Shown: positions 6,249-14,146 of the stretch, in pieces
Layout of the letters: each line of letters opens with the position of its first letter
Position numbering within the stretch: the stretch's first letter is position 1
Assembly (NCBI RefSeq): GCF_006874425.1
Contig: NZ_VIJZ01000001.1
Location: forward strand, 310,001-374,000
Origin: Paenibacillus ottowii
Lineage (GTDB): Bacteria; Bacillota; Bacilli; Paenibacillales; Paenibacillaceae
Direction: 5' to 3'
Length of the DNA stretch: 64,000 bases
The notes under the pieces: generated by a model
The model's database searches: none
What the model was told of the DNA's origin: nothing
Seen by the model: only the letters and a program-made list of their open reading frames with translations
Translations under genes and position numbers: made by a program

Positions 6249-8171
6249 TTAGGCCGGGAGGTCTAACTTTTGTCCTGGATAAATACGGTGAGGATTTTTC
6301 AATTTATTCAACTGCTGAAGCTGTTGCCAGGTGGTACCGTGTTTGCGAGAAATGGCATACAGTGTATCCCCGGATTTTACAACATATACATGGCTATTTG
6401 CAGCTTGTGCAGCAGTCGATGCCTGCTGTGGCTTGGCGGTTTGAGGCTTTGCAGGTGCCGATTTCGCAGGTGTCGATTTCGCAGGTGCTGGTTTTACAGC
6501 CGCTGTGGAATCGGATTGTGGTTTCTCCTGCTGAGGTGCTGGTGTCGCGGCTGGAGCAGACGGTACAGTTTGTGTGGCAGGGACAATAGCTTTTCCATCT
6601 GCCTTGGCTTCTTGAATACGGCCGTCCGCTTGTACTTGCAGGCTAGTAGAGCCGGTCTTTTGCATATAGCGGATTAACGCTTCATCCAACGATCCGAACA
6701 TACCTGCTTGTGGATATTTAGCGAACATCGTATATTGGTCACCGCCTACGGCAGTAAAATCATTGGTAGCCAGTGTATAGGTTGCCTCAGGATCAAGGGC
6801 CTTTCCACCAATCAGGATGGAGTGAACACGGCTGCCTTTGGCTGCGGAGGTGTCTATTTTGAACGAGATACCGGACACCTGTGGGAAACCCCCGCTTGGT
6901 TCCGGGTAGGCGGCTGTGCCATTTTCCAGTGCAGCCTGAAGGTCAGAGCCCTTTACTTTCAAGGTAACAATTTGGTTGCCGAAAGGCAATACAGTGATGA
7001 TGTCTCCCTTGGTAACCGTGCCTGCTTTGATGGAAGCGCGGATACCGCCACCATTCGTTAAAGCCACATCTGCCCCCGAAACGTCACGCATAGCATCGGT
7101 AAGCAAGTCGCCAAGATTGGTTTCACCCGCACGCACCTTTTCGCGTGCTCCTTCCAGATTTACACTCGTTTGTGCTACCACCTCTTTAAGAATAGGTTCT
7201 TGATCTTTCTGAATGGAGGAGATTAATGCAGCAATTTCAGCATTCGGCTGAACGCCGGCAGCTTGAGTCGAATCGATCAGCTTCGCTTGCTTTTGGACAA
7301 CCTTACCGCCGTCTACCCATAGATCCACCACACCCAGATACTTGGTGTATTCACCTGCACTGGCGATCAACGTGCCGTTATCACCGATCAGGCCTTTTTC
7401 GAGTACGGTATGGCTGTGTCCGTCGATGAAAATATCAATGCCGGGCACTTCCTTCACGATCTTGAGGCTGGTATCTTTGCTGGACGCATCTTGCCCCAGA
7501 TGACCCAGAGCCACGACGACATCTACTTTGCTGCGAATTTCGTCTACGGCCGCCTTGGCTTCCGCCGCAGGGTCAGTGAACTGAATGCCTTCCACATTTT
7601 TAGGGTTGGTTTTATATGCCGTTTCAGGTGTAGTCAGACCGATAATGCCGATTTTAACGCCATCGACTTCTTTAATAGTATACGGTTGGAACAAACGTGT
7701 TCCGTCCGTTTGCTTAATGTTGGCGCTCAGCACAGGGAACTGAATCTCCTTGCTCAATTCAACCAGATGCTTCCAGCCGTAATTAAACTCATGGTTCCCC
7801 GGAACCATTGCATCATAGCGCAGCTTGTTAATTACTTTCACAATACTCTCACCGTTAACCAGGGTAGCAAAGGTCGTTCCATGAACGGTATCCCCGTCAT
7901 CCAGCAGCAATGTATTGGGATTAGCAGCGCGGTATTGGTCGATGATTCCTGCCAGCTTGGCGAAGCCCATTTCCTTGTCATTGGCCACCACGTGAGCATG
8001 GGTATCATTCGTATGTAGGATGGTGATGTGTTTGCCGCTGACTGGAGTCGTTGTTGTCCCCGTTCCCGCTGTCCCCGCATTGGTAGCTGGGTCCGCTGCT
8101 GCAGTGCCGAGACATCCGAACAGAAGCGCGGCGGTCGTCAAGATCGACGAGAGTTTTTTCCATGAGTTCAT
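6249..8171 (-). CDS. Secreted 5'-nucleotidase/2',3'-cyclic phosphodiesterase with C-terminal LysM
   Basis: A 640-aa exported phosphoesterase. Residues 1-26 are a signal peptide (KKLSSILTTAALLFGCLG, ending ..TAAADPAT). Residues ~48-260 form the calcineurin-like metallophosphatase domain: HTNDTHAH, DDGDTVHG, GNHEFNYG, VALGHLG and GHSH give the two-metal site. Residues ~330-490 are the 5'-nucleotidase C-terminal substrate domain with NGGGIRASI and NDFTAVGGD. A Pro/Ala/Lys linker with KS-x-PA repeats (encoded by imperfect 15-bp repeats near 6450-6490) leads to one LysM unit (VVKSGDTLYAISRKHGTTWQ) that should tether the enzyme to peptidoglycan. It likely releases nucleosides and phosphate outside the cell. 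Monocistronic, with GGAGG about 14 bases and AAGGAA 4 bases before the ATG. Confidence 0.93.
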   Translation of the reverse strand: MNSWKKLSSILTTAALLFGCLGTAAADPATNAGTAGTGTTTTPVSGKHITILHTNDTHAHVVANDKEMGFAKLAGIIDQYRAANPNTLLLDDGDTVHGTTFATLVNGESIVKVINKLRYDAMVPGNHEFNYGWKHLVELSKEIQFPVLSANIKQTDGTRLFQPYTIKEVDGVKIGIIGLTTPETAYKTNPKNVEGIQFTDPAAEAKAAVDEIRSKVDVVVALGHLGQDASSKDTSLKIVKEVPGIDIFIDGHSHTVLEKGLIGDNGTLIASAGEYTKYLGVVDLWVDGGKVVQKQAKLIDSTQAAGVQPNAEIAALISSIQKDQEPILKEVVAQTSVNLEGAREKVRAGETNLGDLLTDAMRDVSGADVALTNGGGIRASIKAGTVTKGDIITVLPFGNQIVTLKVKGSDLQAALENGTAAYPEPSGGFPQVSGISFKIDTSAAKGSRVHSILIGGKALDPEATYTLATNDFTAVGGDQYTMFAKYPQAGMFGSLDEALIRYMQKTGSTSLQVQADGRIQEAKADGKAIVPATQTVPSAPAATPAPQQEKPQSDSTAAVKPAPAKSTPAKSAPAKPQTAKPQQASTAAQAANSHVYVVKSGDTLYAISRKHGTTWQQLQQLNKLKNPHRIYPGQKLDLPA

Positions 8172-8370
8172 GTTGTTCCTTCAACCTCCCATAAAATGAA
8201 TGAATTAGAGAAACCGCTTACGTCCACATTTTATCAGATGATTGTAAAAATAACTTCTATTTTATATCAAAGCACTACATTTTTTTGATCTATCGGTTGT
8301 TAAAGCTATCGTCAAATTACCTACTATTATAGAGGAGTAATAAAATGAACAGGAATTCATAGAACGAGAA

Positions 8371-8796
8371 CTAACGTTCTGTTTTGTAGTCAAAAAAAAG
8401 GGCGGTTTCTTTAGGCAGCCCGATCCGCGGTAAATAGTGATCCAATGTTTCGTCAGCCAGCGGCGGATTCCCTTCACTCAGCAACAGTACGGCAAAGCGA
8501 TTGGCCTGCTGTTCAAATTTGCCGGGGGAAAAGTAGGAATGCTCTTCCATAAAAAAGCGGCTAATCCCTTTATGCAGTCGATCATGGCCCAATTCATGCG
8601 CACAGACAAAACGTTCCCATTCTGGTGTAAGTCCATTGTGAATGACGATAAATCTCCTGCGTAGCTTGTGATAATACAACCCTTTGGTTGTGGAGCCCAG
8701 ATCGCAGTAGCGGATATGGATGCCTAGGGCATTCGCGATATCGAAAGGGCAATTGGTACGGTATTTTCGGACAAGTTTGTGAATGAGTTCGTTCAT
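8371..8796 (-). CDS. ImmA/IrrE-family metallo-endopeptidase (tail-cluster regulator)
   Basis: A 141-aa zinc protease of the ImmA/IrrE (DUF955) family, with the active-site helix containing HELGH (residues 67-71) and a downstream FEQQANRFAV segment that carries the third acidic ligand region. In ICEBs1 and related phages ImmA cleaves the partner repressor after DNA damage; PBSX has a comparable gene, xkdA, next to its Xre repressor. Here it lies 11 bases downstream of an XRE-type repressor on the same strand, so it probably cleaves that protein and thereby derepresses the tail cluster. Specific target is inference from position. Confidence 0.87.
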   Translation of the reverse strand: MNELIHKLVRKYRTNCPFDIANALGIHIRYCDLGSTTKGLYYHKLRRRFIVIHNGLTPEWERFVCAHELGHDRLHKGISRFFMEEHSYFSPGKFEQQANRFAVLLLSEGNPPLADETLDHYLPRIGLPKETALFFDYKTER

Positions 8797-8807
8797 ACGT
8801 TCACCTA

Positions 8808-9281
8808 CTATCCCTGATCTTTGCTCGCACCGGGGTCGGCGGGCTTTTTATGTTTGTTCATTTGCTTGGCTTCCCAGAACAGGCCTGTCAGTACGTCCTT
8901 GATCCGTTGACGGTCTTTTTCATCCAGTGGAATGCCATCAAACATTAATTCGTCGTCTTCCTCCAGCATTTTTTTAAAATCCCGGCGGTCTTTGGAAGTT
9001 GCCCATTCCGGCACAGTAGAACGATAAAGTTCATGCGGATTTTGCTCGATTGAATCATCGTCGGTCCAATATCCAGCCGCCTTCATCATTTCAGTATAGG
9101 GTACGCTGAGTGCGTCTGCTATTTTACGGAGGGTGGAGGGTTTGGGAACGCCGCGGAGTCCATTTTCGATGCGGGAAATTTGTGAATTACTAATGCCTGC
9201 GGCATCTGCTAATTGGTTGATGCTCAATTGCTTGTGCTCACGCTGCTGTTTTAAGTAAGTTCCGAATGCTGGCTGTTCCAC
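8808..9281 (-). CDS. XRE-family repressor of the tail cluster
   Basis: A 157-aa protein with an N-terminal lambda-repressor-type HTH: FGTYLKQQREHKQLSINQLA, then GISNSQISRIENGLRG and ALSVPYTEMM (residues ~6-70). The rest is charged and Lys/Asp-rich, ending in a likely flexible tail (KHKKPADPGASKDQG). Start is GTG at 9281, seven bases after GAAAGGAG. It is divergent from the ArpU-type activator, with palindromic sites between them that are good candidate operators. By analogy to PBSX Xre it should hold the cluster silent until SOS induction. Followed by the ImmA-type protease. Confidence 0.88.
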   Translation of the reverse strand: MEQPAFGTYLKQQREHKQLSINQLADAAGISNSQISRIENGLRGVPKPSTLRKIADALSVPYTEMMKAAGYWTDDDSIEQNPHELYRSTVPEWATSKDRRDFKKMLEEDDELMFDGIPLDEKDRQRIKDVLTGLFWEAKQMNKHKKPADPGASKDQG

Positions 9282-9356
9282 AATGGAGCTCCTTTCTGCA
9301 TTAGAATCATAGGTTTAGCTTTATTATACCATTAGGCAAATAGTAAAAGCACGTAA

Positions 9357-9372
9357 TATGCCAAAAGGCATA
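9357..9372. promoter_or_regulatory. Palindromic operator candidate O1
   Basis: TATGCC-AAAA-GGCATA is a perfect 6-bp palindrome with a 4-bp centre, 76 bases upstream of the XRE gene. The same core recurs at 9526-9538. A related half, ACCATTAGGCA, lies at 9328-9338. Confidence 0.6.
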
Positions 9373-9525
9373 GAAAAATAGAGCGAATATCCTGTTTTTG
9401 GGGCTATATTGCTTTTTTTCACGATGGATACCTATCCTAAATAATGTTATGTTATACTCAAGATGCGAACAAAAGGGGAACACAATGTAAACAAATGCGT
9501 TTTTCTATTTTAAAAATACATCATT

Positions 9526-9538
9526 GTCAAAAGGCATA
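9526..9538. promoter_or_regulatory. Operator candidate O2 ahead of the ArpU gene
   Basis: GTC-AAAA-GGCATA repeats 11 of 13 bases in O1's arrangement and lies 22 bases before the arpU-type start, where it would block transcription of the activator. The stretch between O1 and O2 (9373-9525) holds the divergent promoters; TATGTTATACT near 9447-9457 is a possible -10 region for the rightward one. Confidence 0.5.
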
Positions 9539-9559
9539 ATATAAGGAGTGTTGCTTTTT

Positions 9560-10048
9560 ATGAGAAATAACTTACCCGAATTAGACCGTCGCAAAACGCA
9601 GAATGCATTGGAGGGTGTGTTTGAGAAATACCGGATTTATAAAACAATAACCTTTATGGATCGGGAAAGCTTTATCACTGCTGGCTATACGGATCGCCCG
9701 AACGGACCCACAAATGTGACAAGCGACCCAACGGCCCGGACTGCCGTATATAATGTAGATGCTCCTGCCGCCCGCTTGGCCTATTGCCAAATGGTGGATG
9801 CGGTAGTGAGCCGCTTGAATGAACGTGAACAGCTGCTTATCCGTGAGCGTTATTTAAAGGATGACGATGTGTTCGATTACAAGGTCTACAATTATGTGTT
9901 GGACCCGCCAGTCAGCAAGGATACGTATACGAAGCTTCGTACGCGTGCTTTTTACAAAATGGCGCTAGCGCTGGCAGACCAAGGTGTTTTGAATCTGGCA
10001 GGCTTGCAGAAGAGTGCGGATCGAAGACTGGGTTCGGTAAATGCATAG
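9560..10048 (+). CDS. ArpU-family phage transcriptional regulator
   Basis: A 162-aa protein of the ArpU type, found at the end of early regions in many Gram-positive phages where it controls late genes. The N-terminal half contains RKTQNALEGVFEKYRIYK; the C-terminal half, LNEREQLLIRERYLKDDDVF then VSKDTYTKLRTRAFYKMALA, looks like a sigma-factor region 4 helix-turn-helix. In PBSX the corresponding position is taken by the sigma-like Xpf. I chose ATG 9560, eleven bases after AAGGAG. It is the first rightward gene and is separated from the structural operon by an unrelated adenylyltransferase gene. Confidence 0.8.
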   Translation: MRNNLPELDRRKTQNALEGVFEKYRIYKTITFMDRESFITAGYTDRPNGPTNVTSDPTARTAVYNVDAPAARLAYCQMVDAVVSRLNEREQLLIRERYLKDDDVFDYKVYNYVLDPPVSKDTYTKLRTRAFYKMALALADQGVLNLAGLQKSADRRLGSVNA

Positions 10049-10155
10049 GGGTCATAGCCTGTGGCTCTATTAACCTAGATAGCAAGGAGTATGCACCACA
10101 ACGGCGAATAAGAAGCATAGGTTCGTAATTAAGATGGGAACGGAGGAAGGATGCA

Positions 10156-11010
10156 TTGAGAAGTGAACAAGAAATGCTGGATATGCTTGTAAAGTTTGCT
10201 ATGAACGATGAAAGAATACGCTTGGTCACGCTGGAAGGATCGCGTACAAACTTCAATATTCCTCCCGATTCATTTCAAGATTATGATATTTCTTACTTTG
10301 TAACAGATATGGATTCTTTCAGGGAGAGTGATCAATGGCTTCACGTTTTTGGGAATAGACTTATGATGCAAAAACCCGAGGATATGGAGCTTTTTCCATC
10401 AGAACTAGGCAGCTGGTTTTCATATATCATTCTTTTTGAGGACGGGAACAAATTAGATCTGACACTGATCCCCATGAACGAGGTAGAGGATTATTTTACG
10501 AATAGCGATGGTTTAGTAGAGGTTTTGCTTGATAAGGATGCACTGATCCAAGAGGAAGTGATCGCAAACGATCGTCAATATTGGATTAAAAAGCCGACGG
10601 CAAGGGAATTTGATGATTGCTGTAATGAGTTTTGGATGGTCTCGACTTATATCGTAAAAGGATTGGCGAGAAAGGAAATCCTGTTTGCTATCGACCATTT
10701 AAACGAGATTGCACGACCTAATTTGCTGCGCATGATGGCTTGGAAGATTGGATCAGAGCAAGGGTACACCTTTAGTGTAGGAAAAAACTATAAATTTATA
10801 AATCAGTATCTTCCTAATGAAGATTGGGAAAGCCTACTATCTACTTACTCTGAGAACGGCTATCGCGAAATGTGGCAGTCTTTACTTACTTGCTATGCAT
10901 TGTTTAGAACATACGCTAAGGCTGTGGCCAGCAGTTTGAAATATGAGTATCCAGATTACGATGAAGCCATTACTAGATATACTGAAAATATTTATAATTC
11001 ATTAAATTGA
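10156..11010 (+). CDS. Aminoglycoside 6-adenylyltransferase-like protein (ANT(6)/AadK family)
   Basis: A 284-aa nucleotidyltransferase. The GS..D-x-D signature of the polymerase-beta fold is present as LEGSRTN (residues 26-32) and DYDIS (Asp42, Asp44); further blocks KLDLTLIP, RQYWIKKPTAREFDDCCNEF and FAIDHLNEIARPNLLRMMAW match the streptomycin adenylyltransferase family of B. subtilis AadK. Start is TTG at 10156, nine bases after GGAGG. Base composition is AT-richer than the flanking tail genes, and the gene has its own terminator at 11021, so it looks like inserted cargo. Whether it confers resistance to streptomycin or acts on another substrate cannot be told. Confidence 0.85.
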   Translation: MRSEQEMLDMLVKFAMNDERIRLVTLEGSRTNFNIPPDSFQDYDISYFVTDMDSFRESDQWLHVFGNRLMMQKPEDMELFPSELGSWFSYIILFEDGNKLDLTLIPMNEVEDYFTNSDGLVEVLLDKDALIQEEVIANDRQYWIKKPTAREFDDCCNEFWMVSTYIVKGLARKEILFAIDHLNEIARPNLLRMMAWKIGSEQGYTFSVGKNYKFINQYLPNEDWESLLSTYSENGYREMWQSLLTCYALFRTYAKAVASSLKYEYPDYDEAITRYTENIYNSLN

Positions 11011-11020
11011 ATGATATCAA

Positions 11021-11053
11021 TAACCGCTCTTTTTAAAGGGCGGTTATTTTTTT
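11021..11053 (+). terminator. Intrinsic terminator after the adenylyltransferase gene
   Basis: AACCGC-t-C..G-g-GCGGTT stem with an A/T loop, followed by ATTTTTTTTG. It isolates the regulator/cargo genes from the structural operon. Confidence 0.88.
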
Positions 11054-11095
11054 GTGTGCAGTATCAACAATGAGATTAAGCGTGTTTTAATGATA

Positions 11096-11109
11096 GGAAC
11101 AAATGTTCG
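11096..11109. promoter_or_regulatory. LexA (DinR) SOS-box-like site
   Basis: GGAACAAATGTTCG matches 13 of 14 positions of the Gram-positive SOS box CGAACRNRYGTTYG; only the first base differs. It lies upstream of the tail structural operon, a place where DNA-damage control makes sense. Binding is inferred, not shown. Confidence 0.55.
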
Positions 11110-11250
11110 CAAAATACCACCTAACTTCATCCCTAGTCTCTGCTTTTATCGTCCATTTCCCCGGCAGCGCATTCGTTATTAGGGTGTAAGATTATATCAT
11201 CGGGAATCAAGACAAGAGGACATACCGAAGACACACACAGTCAAACGTTA

Positions 11251-11276
11251 GCCGGCCAAAAGGGCCGGTTTTTTCA
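11251..11276 (+). terminator. Intrinsic terminator just ahead of the structural operon
   Basis: CCGGCC-aaaag-GGCCGG followed by six T. It sits between the SOS-like box and the first structural-operon gene, 56 bases before GTG 11332. Either the operon promoter lies in the short gap after it or transcripts must read through it. The remaining bases from 11054 to 11331 show no gene. Confidence 0.85.
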
Positions 11277-11331
11277 TGCGGTCATCGTCTTTGTCACTTC
11301 CCGGGAATTCGATGTATAGAAAGGAGGAGTC

Positions 11332-11469
11332 GTGTTGCCTAAGCAAGGGATGCTGCAATGCATGAGTACAAGGCTGCGCCGGATGAGAACATGGAACTGG
11401 AAAAAAGCCTGGCTAAACAGTTACAACATGCGAGCACAAGATACGCAAGGGTGGCATGCCACAGAATGA
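11332..11469 (+). CDS. Small leader protein of the tail operon, 45 aa, hypothetical
   Basis: GTG at 11332 lies after a very strong AAAGGAGG (spacing 5 to 6 bases). The frame runs 45 codons; the product is basic and tryptophan-rich (RRMRTWNWKKAWLNSYN). Its TGA overlaps the ATG of the next gene (ATGA at 11466-11469), so its translation probably feeds ribosomes to the tail-completion gene. It may be a genuine small phage protein or mainly a coupling leader. An overlapping frame beginning ATG 11358 is the 5' extension of the next gene and lacks its own ribosome-binding site. Confidence 0.5.
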   Translation: MLPKQGMLQCMSTRLRRMRTWNWKKAWLNSYNMRAQDTQGWHATE

Positions 11470-12326
11470 GACAGGCCTTTAAGCAAAAGCTCATTGACAT
11501 TATTCCAGCGCTGCAAGGGCGTGTATACGATGTTCAGCCACCCTCGCAGACGGCAGAGGAGCCGTATGCGGTTATGGCACTGGGCGAGGAAATCTGGAAA
11601 TCTTCCTGGGCCGGTTATCGGCAGGTTGTCCGCATCAAGCTGTACGCAGGACAAGCTGGGCTGGCGCAGGCGGATGTATGGGCGAATGCCCTGATTGCCG
11701 GGCTGCACCGGACACCGGTGACAGGCAAAGGTGAGGACATGTCAGCTTTTACCGCACATTATTTGGGCGTGCGGGATGCAGAAAAGCTGGACACAGTTAC
11801 GGGTAAGGCCTATAGAACGCTGCGTTTTGGCGTGTATGTGCCTGAAACCGAAGGCGGTTCTGCTACTTCAGCATCTAATGCAGCACAGCCGGAAGAGTGG
11901 CTGGCAGCGCTGGTCCACTGGACGCAGAAGCAACTGGGCGAATCGTGGTCGGTATACGCCGACGCATGGCCTGCTCAGCCGCTCGGCCACGCGGTATTAT
12001 GGCGGCTGAGCGGCTGTGAAACCCGGATGGCGGGAGCTTCCATGTATGAGCTCCGCAAACGGTTTATCGGGCATATCATCGCCCCGGATACCACCGAGGA
12101 AAACCACGCAGCTTCCGCGCTGGTTGAAGGCTTTGCCGCTCAAATCCAGCTTCCTCTGGAGCAGGACAAGGGCCGTTATATGTCTATGGCTGAAGCTTCA
12201 GCCGATTTACAGGCAGATGCCATTTTAGACGGTCAGCTTCGGTTGATGCTGGTGCAGCGGCGTATGCGTCCGGCTGAGGAAGCGGCGTTGATTCGTAGAG
12301 TGGAAATTCATCCTATTTTGAAATGA
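11466..12326 (+). CDS. Tail completion/terminator-type protein, two-domain
   Basis: A 286-aa protein if started at the ATG overlapping the preceding stop; the frame is open back to 11358. The first half (FKQKLIDIIPALQGRVYDVQ, then EEPYAVMALGEEIWKSSWAG) looks like the Gp17/DUF3168-type tail completion fold that caps phage tails; the second half (residues ~155-286) is another alpha/beta region ending LMLVQRRMRPAEEAALIRR, which may be a second copy-like domain. It precedes the sheath gene as tail-terminator genes do in Myoviridae-type clusters. In a headless particle it would close the top of the tube. Family assignment is moderate. Confidence 0.6.
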   Translation: MRQAFKQKLIDIIPALQGRVYDVQPPSQTAEEPYAVMALGEEIWKSSWAGYRQVVRIKLYAGQAGLAQADVWANALIAGLHRTPVTGKGEDMSAFTAHYLGVRDAEKLDTVTGKAYRTLRFGVYVPETEGGSATSASNAAQPEEWLAALVHWTQKQLGESWSVYADAWPAQPLGHAVLWRLSGCETRMAGASMYELRKRFIGHIIAPDTTEENHAASALVEGFAAQIQLPLEQDKGRYMSMAEASADLQADAILDGQLRLMLVQRRMRPAEEAALIRRVEIHPILK

Positions 12327-12336
12327 GGTGGTCTGA

Positions 12337-12555
12337 GTGACCTTGGAAAACCATGAGAAAAGCCTGCTAAATGCAGGGCAGGAAGCAAGTGACCCACGCT
12401 ACACGCTGGAGGAACTAAAGGAGCACGCAGAATCATTGTTTTCTGTAAAAGAAGAAGTGCTGGCAGGCGCCTTTTTTGGCACACAGGACAAGCAGTTTAC
12501 GGTAGCAGAAGCACACATTAAAATCGAACAATTTATGAAAGCGAAGGTGGATTAA
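12337..12555 (+). CDS. Small tail-operon protein, YqzN/YkzM-like
   Basis: A 72-aa acidic protein beginning with GTG at 12337 (GAGGTGG seven bases upstream). The conserved-looking part is LFSVKEEVLAGAFFGTQDKQ followed by FTVAEAHIKIEQFMK. Small proteins of this look precede the sheath gene in PBSX- and skin-type clusters of Bacillus (YkzM/YqzN). Function unknown. It ends two bases before the sheath start and is certainly co-transcribed. Confidence 0.65.
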   Translation: MTLENHEKSLLNAGQEASDPRYTLEELKEHAESLFSVKEEVLAGAFFGTQDKQFTVAEAHIKIEQFMKAKVD

Positions 12556-12557
12556 TT

Positions 12558-14024
12558 ATGGCAGGCGGAACATGGGAAAACACGAATAAACCGGTATTAC
12601 CGGGTTTGTATATGAATTTTCAGGCAGCAGCAGCTTCAGCGATTCAAGGTGGATCGCGCGGTACGGTCGTTGTACCCGTTAAGGCGAATTGGGGCCCTGT
12701 ACGTGAGTTTGTAGAGGTTGGCAGTGAAACGGCTATTAGCCAAATCTTCTCCGGTGACAGTGAGAATGGTGCGACAGCATATTCCACGTTGTATCTGGCT
12801 TTGCTGGGAGGTCCAAAAAAACTGCTCGCTTACCGCTTGGCAGATGACACGGCTGCTGAGGCGTCTGTAACGCTAAAAAGTGGTGGCGAGACCCCAACCG
12901 ATGTGCTGCGTTTGAAGGCTTTGTACACAGGTAGCCGCGGTAATGGTTTTGCCGTAACGGTACAGCCGACTTTGGGCGACGAACAAGCTCGAGAGGTGCG
13001 CCTCTATGAAGGAACCAAGCTGCTCGGTACGTACAAAGGCAGCGACGGCACGGCTGCTTCGATTGCCAAGGCGATGAACGAGAACAGCGAAAACGTATGG
13101 GTGAAGGCTGAGGTTGTCGGCGAAGGCGGCATTCCAGTGGATGTTAGCGGCGTTCACCTGACAGGCGGCAATAGCGGCAACAGCAAGCTGGTTAATGCCG
13201 ATTACATCGCGATGCAGGAAGCACTTGAAGGACAGGATTTTAATGTGCTGGCCCTGGATTATGCAGCCGATCTGGCGTTGCTGCAAAGCTTTGCTGCCTG
13301 GATCAAACGTGTCCGGAATGAAGGCAAAGGCGTCATCGCTGTATTCGGCGGTTCTGCCGCAGATGATGTGTCCAAAACGGCTGTCAGCTTGGCTTCCGCA
13401 CGTTCCCTGGCACTCAATCATGAAGGCATCGTGAACGTGGGCACAGGCGTACGTCTGGCAGGTACAGACTATAGCTCTGCCCAAACGGCTGTCTATGTAG
13501 CCGGACTGATTGCAGGCCAACGGTTGAACCAATCCGCAACGTATGCAGTTACGCCTTTTGAGGATGTAACCCGCCGCTGGACACGTTCCGAGCAGGAACA
13601 GGCTGTCCGTAACGGGGTTTTCCTCCTGTTCTTCGACGGTCGTCAGGTCAAAGCGCTGCGTGGAATCAACAGCTTGGTGAACCCGACGGCCGGACAAAAC
13701 AACGCATGGAAGAAAATCCGTTCCATCCGTGTTATGGATGCCATTAACGCTGACTTGCAGCGTGCAGCCGAAGAAACTTATATTGGCAAAATCAACAACA
13801 CAGTAGAAGGCCGTTTGGCACTCATCGGTGCGATCAAAGAATACCTGGCACAGCTGTCCCTGAGCAACGTAATCGAGGCAGATGGCTACGATGTCATTCT
13901 TGACCCAGCCTACTACGGTGATGCGCCAGTCATCAAACCAGAGCCGGACCAAGTGTTCCTGCAATGGAATGTGAAGCTCACCGACGTGATGGAGCAGCTG
14001 TTCGGCACATTTTACGTGCAATAA
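12558..14024 (+). CDS. xkdK: Contractile tail sheath protein (XkdK-like)
   Basis: A 488-aa protein with the hallmarks of PBSX-type sheaths: an N-terminal PVLPGLYMNFQAAAASAIQG, GTVVVPVKANWGPVREFVEV, an inserted beta domain (~residues 100-200), and the C-terminal subtilisin-like polymerisation domain with NNTVEGRLALIGAIKEYL and the final ..QVFLQWNVKLTDVMEQLFGT. Six-fold rings of this protein form the contractile outer tube. It proves that the particle is of the contractile (R-type) class. Start ATG follows the preceding stop by 2 bases with AAGGTGG upstream. A 382-codon open antisense frame lies inside and is a shadow. Confidence 0.95.
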   Translation: MAGGTWENTNKPVLPGLYMNFQAAAASAIQGGSRGTVVVPVKANWGPVREFVEVGSETAISQIFSGDSENGATAYSTLYLALLGGPKKLLAYRLADDTAAEASVTLKSGGETPTDVLRLKALYTGSRGNGFAVTVQPTLGDEQAREVRLYEGTKLLGTYKGSDGTAASIAKAMNENSENVWVKAEVVGEGGIPVDVSGVHLTGGNSGNSKLVNADYIAMQEALEGQDFNVLALDYAADLALLQSFAAWIKRVRNEGKGVIAVFGGSAADDVSKTAVSLASARSLALNHEGIVNVGTGVRLAGTDYSSAQTAVYVAGLIAGQRLNQSATYAVTPFEDVTRRWTRSEQEQAVRNGVFLLFFDGRQVKALRGINSLVNPTAGQNNAWKKIRSIRVMDAINADLQRAAEETYIGKINNTVEGRLALIGAIKEYLAQLSLSNVIEADGYDVILDPAYYGDAPVIKPEPDQVFLQWNVKLTDVMEQLFGTFYVQ

Positions 14025-14146
14025 ATAAGCATTTTACGCGCATAAGCATTTCGCAGGTGATCAGTAGGATTGCAATAGCATTTTAACAACGAGGATTTTG
14101 TGAAATCTCGAACTATATTATGAATTATTTTGAGGAGGAAAAAGAA

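Noticed and set aside
6440-6500. Tandem 15-bp repeats considered as a CRISPR-like or minisatellite array
   Set aside because: They encode the KS-x-PA linker of the nucleotidase in frame; no spacers.
6270-6677. 135-codon frame opposite the LysM end of the 5'-nucleotidase
   Set aside because: Its Cys/Arg repeats arise from reading the Pro/Ala/Lys linker repeats backwards.
12873-14021. 382-codon open frame antisense to the sheath gene
   Set aside because: It mirrors the sheath reading frame, has no start signal, and its translation is Cys/His-rich noise typical of antisense shadows.
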